Assembly (NCBI GenBank): GCA_044371005.1
Contig: JBILUL010000077.1
Span: forward strand, 1-21,672
Length of the DNA stretch: 21,672 bases
From: UBA2402 sp044371005
Lineage (GTDB): Bacteria > Planctomycetota > Phycisphaerae > Phycisphaerales > UBA1924
Direction of reading: 5' to 3'
Below are positions 7,894 through 14,016 of the stretch, in pieces. The notes under the pieces are model-generated. The model did no database searches. It was not told the origin of the DNA and was given only the letters and a program-made list of their open reading frames with translations. Within the stretch, counting starts at the first letter, position 1; each line of letters starts with the position of its first letter. Position numbers and translations under genes: made by a program.

Positions 7894-8583
7894 ATGATGA
7901 TTCATACGAGAAACCTTGCCCGCGGGCTGGCTGTCGCCACGCTCGCCTGGAGCGGCGTCAACGTGCTCGGACAGCCTACGGGCGTGCTCCCCGCGCAGTT
8001 GACCCCCGCTCAGCAGCGGATGATGCTGTCGGTGTCTGCACGCCACCAGTTGATGACCTTTTCGCGGGTCTATGCGCTGAGGGCCCGGTTGATTCTGCCT
8101 CAGGACGCACCGATCTGGGAACTCTGGGTCAACGACTGGACCCACGGTCGCCGCGTGCCCACCTCCAGCGCACCGGCGCTCTCCCGCGTCGTCACCTGCG
8201 ATCAACTCGCCGGCGACAGCCGCAAGTACGTCTTCACCTTCAACGGCATCGTCGCCGAGGCGTACGCAGGCGGCACCGCAACGGGCACCCAGAAGATGGC
8301 ATCCTGTGCCCTGCCGCTCAACCAGCATCCATCCACCCAGCTCACCCAGCTCACCCAGCTCACCCAGCGCCCAGTGACCACTTCTGCGGATCTGGTGGAC
8401 TCGTGTCTGGCATCAATCCCGGCTCGTACATCCGAGGTTTCGTACACGTCCGCCGCGGCTCATCAATGGAGCCCTGAGACCAGCAAGTCGGATGTGCTGG
8501 TTGCCATGAGCCCCGATGTGTCTGCCATGCTGCCAGGCGGTGCCCCCGAGACGCCTCCGGTCGCTGCGGGCCCGAAGAAGTGA
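7894..8583 (+). CDS. Hypothetical exported protein with an LTQ tandem repeat
   Basis: A 229-residue protein that I cannot assign to a family. It begins with a likely signal peptide (MMIHTRNLARGLAVATLAWS, cleavage near VLGQP). The middle has an aromatic-rich segment (APIWELWVNDWTHGRR), and the C-terminal third is Ser/Thr/Ala/Pro-rich, ending in PPVAAGPKK. At about residues 148-160 it carries three tandem LTQ units encoded by a 9-bp DNA repeat. The start at 7894 (or 7897, two adjacent ATGs) follows a purine-rich GAGAGTGAG. It lies next to another exported-protein gene on the same strand, with a -10-like hexamer between them. It converges on rsmG. Function unknown; a periplasmic or surface location is inferred from the signal peptide alone. 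Confidence 0.65.
   Translation: MMIHTRNLARGLAVATLAWSGVNVLGQPTGVLPAQLTPAQQRMMLSVSARHQLMTFSRVYALRARLILPQDAPIWELWVNDWTHGRRVPTSSAPALSRVVTCDQLAGDSRKYVFTFNGIVAEAYAGGTATGTQKMASCALPLNQHPSTQLTQLTQLTQRPVTTSADLVDSCLASIPARTSEVSYTSAAAHQWSPETSKSDVLVAMSPDVSAMLPGGAPETPPVAAGPKK
8341..8367 (+). repeat. 9-bp tandem repeat, three perfect copies (CTCACCCAG)
   Basis: CTCACCCAG occurs three times head to tail inside the 7894-8583 gene, encoding Leu-Thr-Gln each time. It is preceded by a partial copy (CCACCCAG). The unit is a multiple of three, so copy-number change would keep the frame. Confidence 0.9.
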
Positions 8584-8680
8584 GTTGATTTGCAGTGTGC
8601 GATGCGTCCCTGAGCATGCGAAGGGATTTCCATGCGCGTGTGAGGACCCGTCGCGGCCTGCTCACGTGCCGCGAGGCGGT

Positions 8681-9487
8681 TCATTCAGGCCGCGGCGCAT
8701 CGGGCTTCTTGACACCCAGCGGCACGCGCTTGGGCTCGCCGTCCCGCCGCGGATACAGCTTGGGCGTCATGGCGCCCTTCTGAAGCACCACGATGCGTCC
8801 GGTGGGGGTATCAACCGTCTGTACATGCACGGCCTTGAGCGCATGCAGTGCCTGCTGAGCTTCAGCAAGTTCCTCATCGGCCTGCTGTCCCTTGATGAGC
8901 AGCACCTCGCCGCTGGCACTTGCGCCCCCTTCATCCGTGACGGCACCGGGGCCCTTGGCAAACGGAATCGTGATCTCGGCGAGCGAGTGAAGCCTTCCAA
9001 CCGCGCGTGCAACCACCGCGTCGTACATCTCCCGATGGCCTCCAACGCGCCCCTTGGCCGTCTTCTCGCCCCTATCGTGCGCGGCCTTCTCCGCCCGCTC
9101 GCAGTGCACGGTGACATTCTTCAGCCCCATCGCCGTTGCCGTATCGCGAAGGAAGACGGCCTTCTTTCCCGTGGCTTCAAGAAGCGTGAACTGAAGCCCG
9201 GGAAGGCAGATGGCAAGAGGCAGACCCGGCAACCCGCCCCCGGATCCCACATCGATCACCCGGGAGCCCTCGGGAAGCGGGGCGAGAAAGGCAATCAGCG
9301 TCAGTGAATCAAAGATGTGCCGCATCCACGCCGCGTCCGGCTCCCGGATCGCCGTCAGGTTCATCGTCTTGTTGGTTTCGAGCAGACGTTCGAGGTAGGT
9401 GCTGAGCTTGTCCAGATCGCCTTCATCGAAGGCGATGCCCTGGGCCGCCGCGGCGTCGAGAAATTGCTGAGTGGGGGCAAATGCCAT
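8681..9487 (-). CDS. rsmG: 16S rRNA (guanine-527-N7)-methyltransferase RsmG
   Basis: A 268-residue cytosolic enzyme that uses S-adenosylmethionine to methylate N7 of G527 in 16S rRNA. Family features are clear: NKTMNLTAIREPDAAWMRHI and FDSL near the N-terminus, the SAM-binding strand-loop RVIDVGSGGGLPGLPLAI, the segment LLEATGKKAVFLRD, and AVGRLHSLAEITIPF. The frame is open far upstream (to about 10102), but ATG 9487 gives the expected family start and length, and anything further overlaps comEC. Relative to typical RsmG proteins the C-terminal part carries a small Gly/Ala/Glu insert (TDEGGASASGEV) and a charged tail (VKKPDAPRPE). It diverges from comEC with only about 49 bp between the preferred starts. 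Confidence 0.93.
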   Translation of the reverse strand: MAFAPTQQFLDAAAAQGIAFDEGDLDKLSTYLERLLETNKTMNLTAIREPDAAWMRHIFDSLTLIAFLAPLPEGSRVIDVGSGGGLPGLPLAICLPGLQFTLLEATGKKAVFLRDTATAMGLKNVTVHCERAEKAAHDRGEKTAKGRVGGHREMYDAVVARAVGRLHSLAEITIPFAKGPGAVTDEGGASASGEVLLIKGQQADEELAEAQQALHALKAVHVQTVDTPTGRIVVLQKGAMTPKLYPRRDGEPKRVPLGVKKPDAPRPE

Positions 9488-9522
9488 GATCCGATCATTG
9501 GCCTCATCCGGACGGGTATCCG

Positions 9523-9528
9523 TATGCT
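9523..9528 (+). promoter_or_regulatory. Candidate -10 element (TATGCT) for comEC
   Basis: TATGCT lies 8 nt before an in-frame GTG at 9537 that could start comEC on a leaderless mRNA. There is no Shine-Dalgarno sequence before this GTG. The hexamer would lie inside the coding region if the upstream GTG 9471 or ATG 9486 were used. Confidence 0.35.
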
Positions 9529-9536
9529 CCCTGCTG

Positions 9537-12083
9537 GTGAATGCCGACCACCAGTCCGCCCACCTTCCCGGCACGCGACTTCGCGTGTGGGGCATCTTCG
9601 CGGCCTTTGCAGGGGGCCTTGCCCTTGCCCCGCACCTCCCAACCCCCGATGCCCGCCTCTGGTGGGCCCTGGCGGGTGCCGCGGGCCTTGCAACCGCTGC
9701 CGTGGCCCGGACACGAGCATGGATGCTCCCGATCCTGCTCTCGTGCGTCCTGATGGGCATCGCCTGGCACTCGCGCACCTTCATCCAAGCCCCTTCAGAA
9801 CGCTTCGGTGCCTCCGTCCCGCTGGGCCCCGATGGCACCGGACTTGTCCAGGTCCGGGGCATCGTCGTGCAGCCCCCGCGCCCTCCCAGGTCTCTGCCTG
9901 GCGCACTGGCACGCTTTGCGATCCAATCACCCGCCACTCGGTTTGACGTCGCCGTGGAGGCCATGAATGTCGGTGATGCCTGGCTCCCGACACAAGGCAA
10001 GGCGTGGGTTCGCGTCCGCGGCACTTCACCCGATCTGCCACTGGAACTTGGATCACGCGTTGAACTGCTCGGACGATTCGAGCCGATCGGTCCCGTCACC
10101 AATCCGGGCGAGTTCGACCTTCAGGCATACGCCTTCGACCGCGGCTATTGCGGCAGCATCGCCATGTCGGACTGGTCGCTGGTGCAGCGATTGCCAGAGC
10201 CAACACGTGCCCTTGAGCGCCTCCACGCCGCGGCGACACGGTTCATCGAGCAAGCCAGGGTGAGGGCTCATGAGATCGTGCGCAACGCCGCGGGAGACGA
10301 TCCTGCATCACGTGCGCTCCTTCTGGGGTTGCTGCTGGGCGAGTTCGATGAAAGCCAGCAGGAGACCTTCGATGCCTTCACGCGCCAGAGTCTGGTGCAT
10401 GTCCTCTCCATTTCGGGCTTTCACCTGAGCGTGATGGCCGGCCTGGCGCTCGTGCTCATCCGTCTGACCGGCGAGCGAGGATGGATCGAGCCCGCGGCGG
10501 TGGCCTTGCTGGTGGCCTTCTACGCGCTGCTGGTGCCGCCGCAGAGCCCGATCGTGCGCTCCGCCGCGTTGACCCTCGCGATGATCGCCGGAGAGCTTGT
10601 CTCGCGGCGCTATGACCGCCTGACGCTCTTGGGGTGGGTCGCACTGGGTGTGATCATCTGGCACCCCAGTGAACTCTTTTCGCTTGGATTCCAGCTGAGC
10701 GTTGGCCTGACCGCGGCGTTGCTCTCCCTCACCGAGCCCGTGCGAGATGCGCTCTTTGTTCCCCGACTCAAGGGCACGCTTCGCGACCGCGAACACCGGC
10801 TCAGTGATCGCATGCTGGAGGGAATCAAGACCGCGGTGGCCGCGAATGTGACCTGCTGGTGGGTCGCGCTCCCGGTGCTCATGGCTCGGGCGGGCATTCT
10901 CAGCCCGCTGGCGATCGCCGCGGGACTTGTGCTGACTCCGCTGGTCACACTGCTGCTGTGGATTGGCTTCTTGGCACTGCTGGCTGGTGTGGTGGTTCCC
11001 GGCAGCGAAGCGGCGGCGAGCCGCGTCCTTGAGTTCCTGTCGGAGTGGACGATCTGGATGGTGCACGGGATTGATGCGCTGCCCCTTTCAAGCATCCGCG
11101 TTCCGCCGATTCCGCTGGCATGGACGTTTGTGGCAACGATCGCTGCGGTGCTCATTGCTCGCTTCGGATTGACCGGGTCGTACCCAGCGCACCGCCGCGG
11201 CTGGTCGCTGGCTGGGGTTGCTGCCTGCGTGACCTGGCTGTGCGGCTCGTGGGCGTTCTCGCCGCTGCGGGACGATGTGCTTCTGCGCATCGACATGCTC
11301 GATGTGGGCGATGGCACCTGCCACCTGGTGCGAAGTGGTGACCAGGCGCTCCTCTGGGATTGCGGGACGCTCGGTGCTGCCGGCCCGCGATCCGATATCG
11401 TGAGTGCTGTGCGGGCACTTGGGACCGGACGCGTTCCAACCGCCATCGTGACGCATCCTGATCTGGATCATTTTGGTGCATTGCCCGATCTGATCGGACC
11501 GCTGGGGATTGAACGCGTGCTGGTTTCGCCGCGGTTCGTCGAGGAGATGAAGAACCGTCCCCAGAGTGCCGCCGCGGAAGCCGGAAGACAGCTCGAATCA
11601 CGCGGCGTTGAGATTGTCACGGTGAACGCGGGAGATCGACTGACGCTCGGCGACAGCGAACTGCTGTTCAAGTCCCCGTCGCCCGACGCTCCATTCGAGA
11701 AGGACAATGACCACTCGCTGGTGGCACAGATCACTGCCCCTTCCTTCGGGCCGCGACCGATGCTGCTGCTCACCGGTGATGTGGAGGATGCGGCGATTCG
11801 GATGCTGCGTGATGAAGGCGAGTTGCAATCCCCGTGCGTGCTTGAACTCCCCCACCACGGATCAGCGCGTACCGAAGCGATTGACTGGGTCGGGCAGTCG
11901 CTCCGCCCGGATCTCATCCTGCAATCCACCGGCATCCGTCGGGCTCGTGATGGACGGTGGGATGGGGTCCGCCACGGGCGTGATTGGCTCTGTACTGCAC
12001 TCCATGGAGCCGCGTGGGTGGAGTTCCGCGCTGGCGGTCGAGTGGCGCATGGAAGCCTGCTGGCTGACGACGCGCCCGATTGA
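9537..12083 (+). CDS. comEC: ComEC/Rec2-family DNA uptake channel
   Basis: A polytopic inner-membrane protein of 848 residues from this start. ComEC forms the channel bringing single-stranded DNA into the cytoplasm during natural transformation. Order of parts: two or three N-terminal membrane spans; a soluble DUF4131/OB-like region (VRGIVVQPPRPP, VELLGRFEPIGPVTNPGEFD); the Competence domain beginning near residue 268 (TRQSLVHVLSISGFHLSVMA) with several spans; and a C-terminal metallo-beta-lactamase-like domain from about 582 (LDVGDGTCHLV). The latter has THPDLDH at about 639-645 and LPHHGS at about 771-776, so the metal-binding motifs are retained and nuclease function is plausible. Start is uncertain: GTG 9471 and ATG 9486 are in frame but overlap the start region of divergent rsmG, so I prefer GTG 9537. 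Other uptake genes are not in the window. Confidence 0.92.
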   Translation: MNADHQSAHLPGTRLRVWGIFAAFAGGLALAPHLPTPDARLWWALAGAAGLATAAVARTRAWMLPILLSCVLMGIAWHSRTFIQAPSERFGASVPLGPDGTGLVQVRGIVVQPPRPPRSLPGALARFAIQSPATRFDVAVEAMNVGDAWLPTQGKAWVRVRGTSPDLPLELGSRVELLGRFEPIGPVTNPGEFDLQAYAFDRGYCGSIAMSDWSLVQRLPEPTRALERLHAAATRFIEQARVRAHEIVRNAAGDDPASRALLLGLLLGEFDESQQETFDAFTRQSLVHVLSISGFHLSVMAGLALVLIRLTGERGWIEPAAVALLVAFYALLVPPQSPIVRSAALTLAMIAGELVSRRYDRLTLLGWVALGVIIWHPSELFSLGFQLSVGLTAALLSLTEPVRDALFVPRLKGTLRDREHRLSDRMLEGIKTAVAANVTCWWVALPVLMARAGILSPLAIAAGLVLTPLVTLLLWIGFLALLAGVVVPGSEAAASRVLEFLSEWTIWMVHGIDALPLSSIRVPPIPLAWTFVATIAAVLIARFGLTGSYPAHRRGWSLAGVAACVTWLCGSWAFSPLRDDVLLRIDMLDVGDGTCHLVRSGDQALLWDCGTLGAAGPRSDIVSAVRALGTGRVPTAIVTHPDLDHFGALPDLIGPLGIERVLVSPRFVEEMKNRPQSAAAEAGRQLESRGVEIVTVNAGDRLTLGDSELLFKSPSPDAPFEKDNDHSLVAQITAPSFGPRPMLLLTGDVEDAAIRMLRDEGELQSPCVLELPHHGSARTEAIDWVGQSLRPDLILQSTGIRRARDGRWDGVRHGRDWLCTALHGAAWVEFRAGGRVAHGSLLADDAPD

Positions 12084-12129
12084 CTGCGCCTGATTCATGC
12101 GGCTCATCGCACGAGGCGACCAACGACAA

Positions 12130-12155
12130 AGGGCCGAACCTTTCGGTTCGGCCCT
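12130..12155. terminator. Bidirectional hairpin terminator between comEC and the dockerin gene
   Basis: A perfect 11-bp stem (AGGGCCGAACC / GGTTCGGCCCT) closes a four-base TTTC loop. It lies 46 nt after the comEC stop and 49 nt after the stop of the opposing dockerin gene, the classic place for a shared terminator of convergent genes. The T-rich tail is weak on both sides, but the stem is very strong. Confidence 0.8.
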
Positions 12156-12204
12156 CTGAGTGTTTGTGTGAACTTGTGTGCTTTTCGAGAGTGATCTCTG
12201 GGGC

Positions 12205-12615
12205 TTAGCAGCCGCCAGCTTCCCAGACGAAGAAGAACGAGTCGACGTCGCTGCCGTCGATGCCGCCGTCCTGATTGGTATCAGCGCAGCCGACGCCCGC
12301 TTCCCAATCGGCGAAGAAGGCCGAAACGTCGCCGCCGTCGACGCCGCCGTCCTGGTTGAAGTCAGCTGCACAGCCGCAGCCACCGGTGCCCGAGCCAGCG
12401 CCGACCCAGAAGCCGCCGGTCACCGAGAAGTCGCCGCCGACCATCGGGCCACCTGCATCGTGCTGGCCGATCGTGCCCGAGAGCACGAAGTCGCCGCCGC
12501 TGCTCGTGCCGCCACCACCGTCAATCGTGTACCAGGAAATCGAAAAGTCCTGGCCCATTGCTGCGGGTGCAGCCAGGGCCGTCAGTGAGAGTGCAACCAG
12601 ATGAGAGACGCGCAT
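12205..12615 (-). CDS. Small secreted protein with C-terminal GC-type dockerin
   Basis: A 136-residue exported protein. Residues 1-21 are a signal peptide (MRVSHLVALSLTALAAPAAM). Residues about 25-72 match a short module common in planctomycete and other surface proteins (SWYTIDGGGGTSSGGDF, LSGTIGQHDAGG, SVTGGFWVG). The C-terminus has two dockerin/EF-hand-like calcium loops, DFNQDGGVDGGDV (85-97) and DTNQDGGIDGSDV (112-124), each followed by an aromatic helix (FFADWEAG, FFFVWEAG), ending exactly in Gly-Cys. This is the GC-type dockerin known from Phycisphaerae-like genomes, probably an anchoring or sorting tag. The start at 12615 is fixed by GGAGGA five bases before it and by the signal peptide; the longer open frame upstream is not credible. 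There is almost no passenger between the module and the dockerin. Confidence 0.88.
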   Translation of the reverse strand: MRVSHLVALSLTALAAPAAMGQDFSISWYTIDGGGGTSSGGDFVLSGTIGQHDAGGPMVGGDFSVTGGFWVGAGSGTGGCGCAADFNQDGGVDGGDVSAFFADWEAGVGCADTNQDGGIDGSDVDSFFFVWEAGGC

Positions 12616-12620
12616 GAGAA

Positions 12621-12626
12621 TCCTCC
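12621..12626 (-). promoter_or_regulatory. Strong ribosome binding site (GGAGGA) of the dockerin gene
   Basis: On the minus strand GGAGGA precedes the ATG at 12615 with a 5-nt gap. It is the best Shine-Dalgarno match in the window and decides the start. Further upstream, TATGCT (12675-12670) and TACTCT (12730-12725) are possible -10 elements, neither with a clear -35. Confidence 0.7.
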
Positions 12627-12809
12627 AAAGACCACAGTGCTCAACCACAACAGATCCCGTCCAGCTTCCAGCATACTGCCCAAGGGCACTGCCGGAACAT
12701 CGGGAGGTTGGCACTCTGACTGATAGAGTACACCAACCCTTCTACTACACAAAGCGCATTTCATGCCTCTGGTCGACACATCTGGCGGCCATTTTCTCAA
12801 TAATTCCCG

Positions 12810-12854
12810 GATTGGCCGCAATAACCCGAACACAATCCAATCATACGGCCAATC
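12810..12854 (-). terminator. Candidate stem-loop after the thioesterase gene
   Basis: GATTGGCCG (12810-12818) and CGGCCAATC (12846-12854) form a perfect 9-bp inverted repeat with a 27-nt AT-richer loop, starting 6 nt after the thioesterase stop on the minus strand. The following bases on that strand (CGGGAATTATTGAGAAAATG) are AT-rich but have no true T-run. It could terminate the thioesterase transcript or be a dyad operator in the upstream region of the dockerin gene. Confidence 0.4.
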
Positions 12855-12860
12855 TCGGAC

Positions 12861-13340
12861 CTAGCGGATGGGTGTCAGCCAGTCCGGAAGGGTCTGGATC
12901 GAACCTTGGCGATTGACACACCCAAGTGTCGTACTCGCCGCCGCGGCGACGAATGGGCTGAATCCCCCACCACTCCCCTCGGCCCCCCCTGCCGACTCGC
13001 CACCCGCCACCGGCGTCCCCGGCTCCAGGACGTGCACCTCGTATTCATGCAGGATCTTCACGCGGCTTCCCCCCGACCACTTGGTCCGCACCTCAATCAG
13101 ATCGTCATACCGCACCGGCCGACGATACCGCACATCCAGCTTCACGATCACGAGGAGCAGTCCCTGTGCCTCCAGGTGCGCGTAACTGACTCCGCTCTGA
13201 CGCAGGAGTTCGGTCCGCCCGATCTCGAGCCAGGGCACATACGAGGCATGGTGTGCCACTCCCATCGGATCGCACTCGCAGTACCGCACTCGAAAACGAG
13301 TCGCATGCTCACTCAACGGCTGGATCAGGTTCGAAGTCAT
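12861..13340 (-). CDS. Acyl-CoA thioesterase, 4HBT/YbgC-FadM type
   Basis: A 159-residue hotdog-fold protein likely to hydrolyse acyl-CoA thioesters in the cytoplasm. The active-site segment CECDPMGVAHHASYVPWLEI (about residues 23-42) matches the YbgC/4-hydroxybenzoyl-CoA thioesterase pattern, with the catalytic Asp followed by a GVxHHxxY loop and the helix IGRTELLRQSG. KLDVRYRRPVRYDDLIEVRT and KILHEYEVH are the expected central strands. Near the C-terminus a roughly 30-residue Gly/Ala/Ser-rich stretch (GGESAGGAEGSGGG) interrupts the last strands before TTLGCVNRQG, which is unusual for this family. YbgC proteins sit with the Tol-Pal genes in Proteobacteria; no such genes are here. The start at 13340 fits the domain, and a TACCAT hexamer lies 7 nt upstream. 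Confidence 0.87.
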   Translation of the reverse strand: MTSNLIQPLSEHATRFRVRYCECDPMGVAHHASYVPWLEIGRTELLRQSGVSYAHLEAQGLLLVIVKLDVRYRRPVRYDDLIEVRTKWSGGSRVKILHEYEVHVLEPGTPVAGGESAGGAEGSGGGFSPFVAAAASTTLGCVNRQGSIQTLPDWLTPIR

Positions 13341-13347
13341 CTCGCCA

Positions 13348-13353
13348 ATGGTA
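13348..13353 (-). promoter_or_regulatory. Candidate -10 element (TACCAT) for the thioesterase gene
   Basis: On the minus strand TACCAT is 7 nt before the ATG at 13340, consistent with a leaderless mRNA. It is one of two outward-facing hexamers in the 73-bp gap shared with the acetyltransferase gene. Confidence 0.45.
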
Positions 13354-13397
13354 CTGCCCCCACCCCCCACCCGCCCCCACACATCCTTGCACGTTAC

Positions 13398-13403
13398 TAC
13401 ACT
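13398..13403 (+). promoter_or_regulatory. Candidate -10 element (TACACT) for the GNAT gene
   Basis: TACACT is 10 nt before the ATG at 13414; the intervening TACCCCTTCC is pyrimidine-rich, so no Shine-Dalgarno exists. This is a clear example of a leaderless start. No -35 is seen at 16-18 bp. Confidence 0.5.
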
Positions 13404-13413
13404 TACCCCTTCC

Positions 13414-13989
13414 ATGTCAGAGCAGGCACCCAATCCCGCCGGCCCCGCGCCGGTGATCACCGTCCGCCGCCTCGCACCCAGCGACTCCATCTCCGAAATG
13501 ACGAGGTTGCTGCACCGCGCGTATGCCAAGCAGGTCGCGATGGGCCTGCGCCCGCTCGCGGGCCGCCAGGACGACGCCATGACCAAGAAGCGCGTCTTCA
13601 GCGGTGATTGCTACGTTGCCATCGACCACAAGCGTCTCGAGGGCGGCAAGATCCAGCAGAAGCTGGTGGGCACCATCCTCTTCCACGAAGTCGAGGAATC
13701 ACAGGGACCGCCGTACTTCGAGAAGAGCAACGTCGCCAGTTTCTCGCAGTTTGCCGTAGATCCTGATTACCAGGGCCAGGGACTTGGCCGCATGCTTCTC
13801 GACATGGTGGAGGAACGTGCAGCGGAAACGGGTGCGAACGAGCTGGCGTGCACGATGGCCGAGCCCGATACCGGGCTGATGGAGTTCTACTTCCGGCGCG
13901 GCTATCGCCTGATCGGTCACCACCAGTGGCCGTACACCAACTACCGCTCCGCCATTTTGAGCAAGACGCTCACCAAGGCCAAGGCGTGA
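13414..13989 (+). CDS. GNAT-family N-acetyltransferase
   Basis: A 191-residue cytosolic enzyme predicted to move an acetyl group from acetyl-CoA to an amine; the acceptor is unknown. The conserved acetyl-CoA-binding motif A is clear: SFSQFAVDPDYQGQGLGRML (about residues 109-128), with the Q-G-x-G pyrophosphate loop. The following helix LLDMVEERAAETGANELACT and the motif-B region GLMEFYFRRGYRLIGHHQWP are typical. The N-terminal half has ITVRRLAPSDSISEMTRLLH, the usual first strand and helix. An open frame extends 66 nt upstream, but that DNA contains the promoter hexamer and encodes only Pro/His-rich residues, so ATG 13414 is the start. It diverges from the thioesterase and converges on the kinase gene, with 27 bp between them. 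Confidence 0.9.
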   Translation: MSEQAPNPAGPAPVITVRRLAPSDSISEMTRLLHRAYAKQVAMGLRPLAGRQDDAMTKKRVFSGDCYVAIDHKRLEGGKIQQKLVGTILFHEVEESQGPPYFEKSNVASFSQFAVDPDYQGQGLGRMLLDMVEERAAETGANELACTMAEPDTGLMEFYFRRGYRLIGHHQWPYTNYRSAILSKTLTKAKA

Positions 13990-14016
13990 TGCAGGCCGCG
14001 GCCCACCGCGGCGCAT

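Noticed and set aside
8651..8674. TCGCGGC / GCCGCGA inverted repeat between the 8583 stop and rsmG as a terminator
   Set aside because: The stem is only 7 bp with a 10-nt loop and no T-run, and its arms are GCCGCGG-type sequence that is common everywhere in this window.
9488..10102. N-terminal extension of rsmG by about 200 residues
   Set aside because: The extension lies antisense to comEC, is Ser/Arg/Pro-rich and unlike RsmG proteins, which begin near the residues encoded at 9487.
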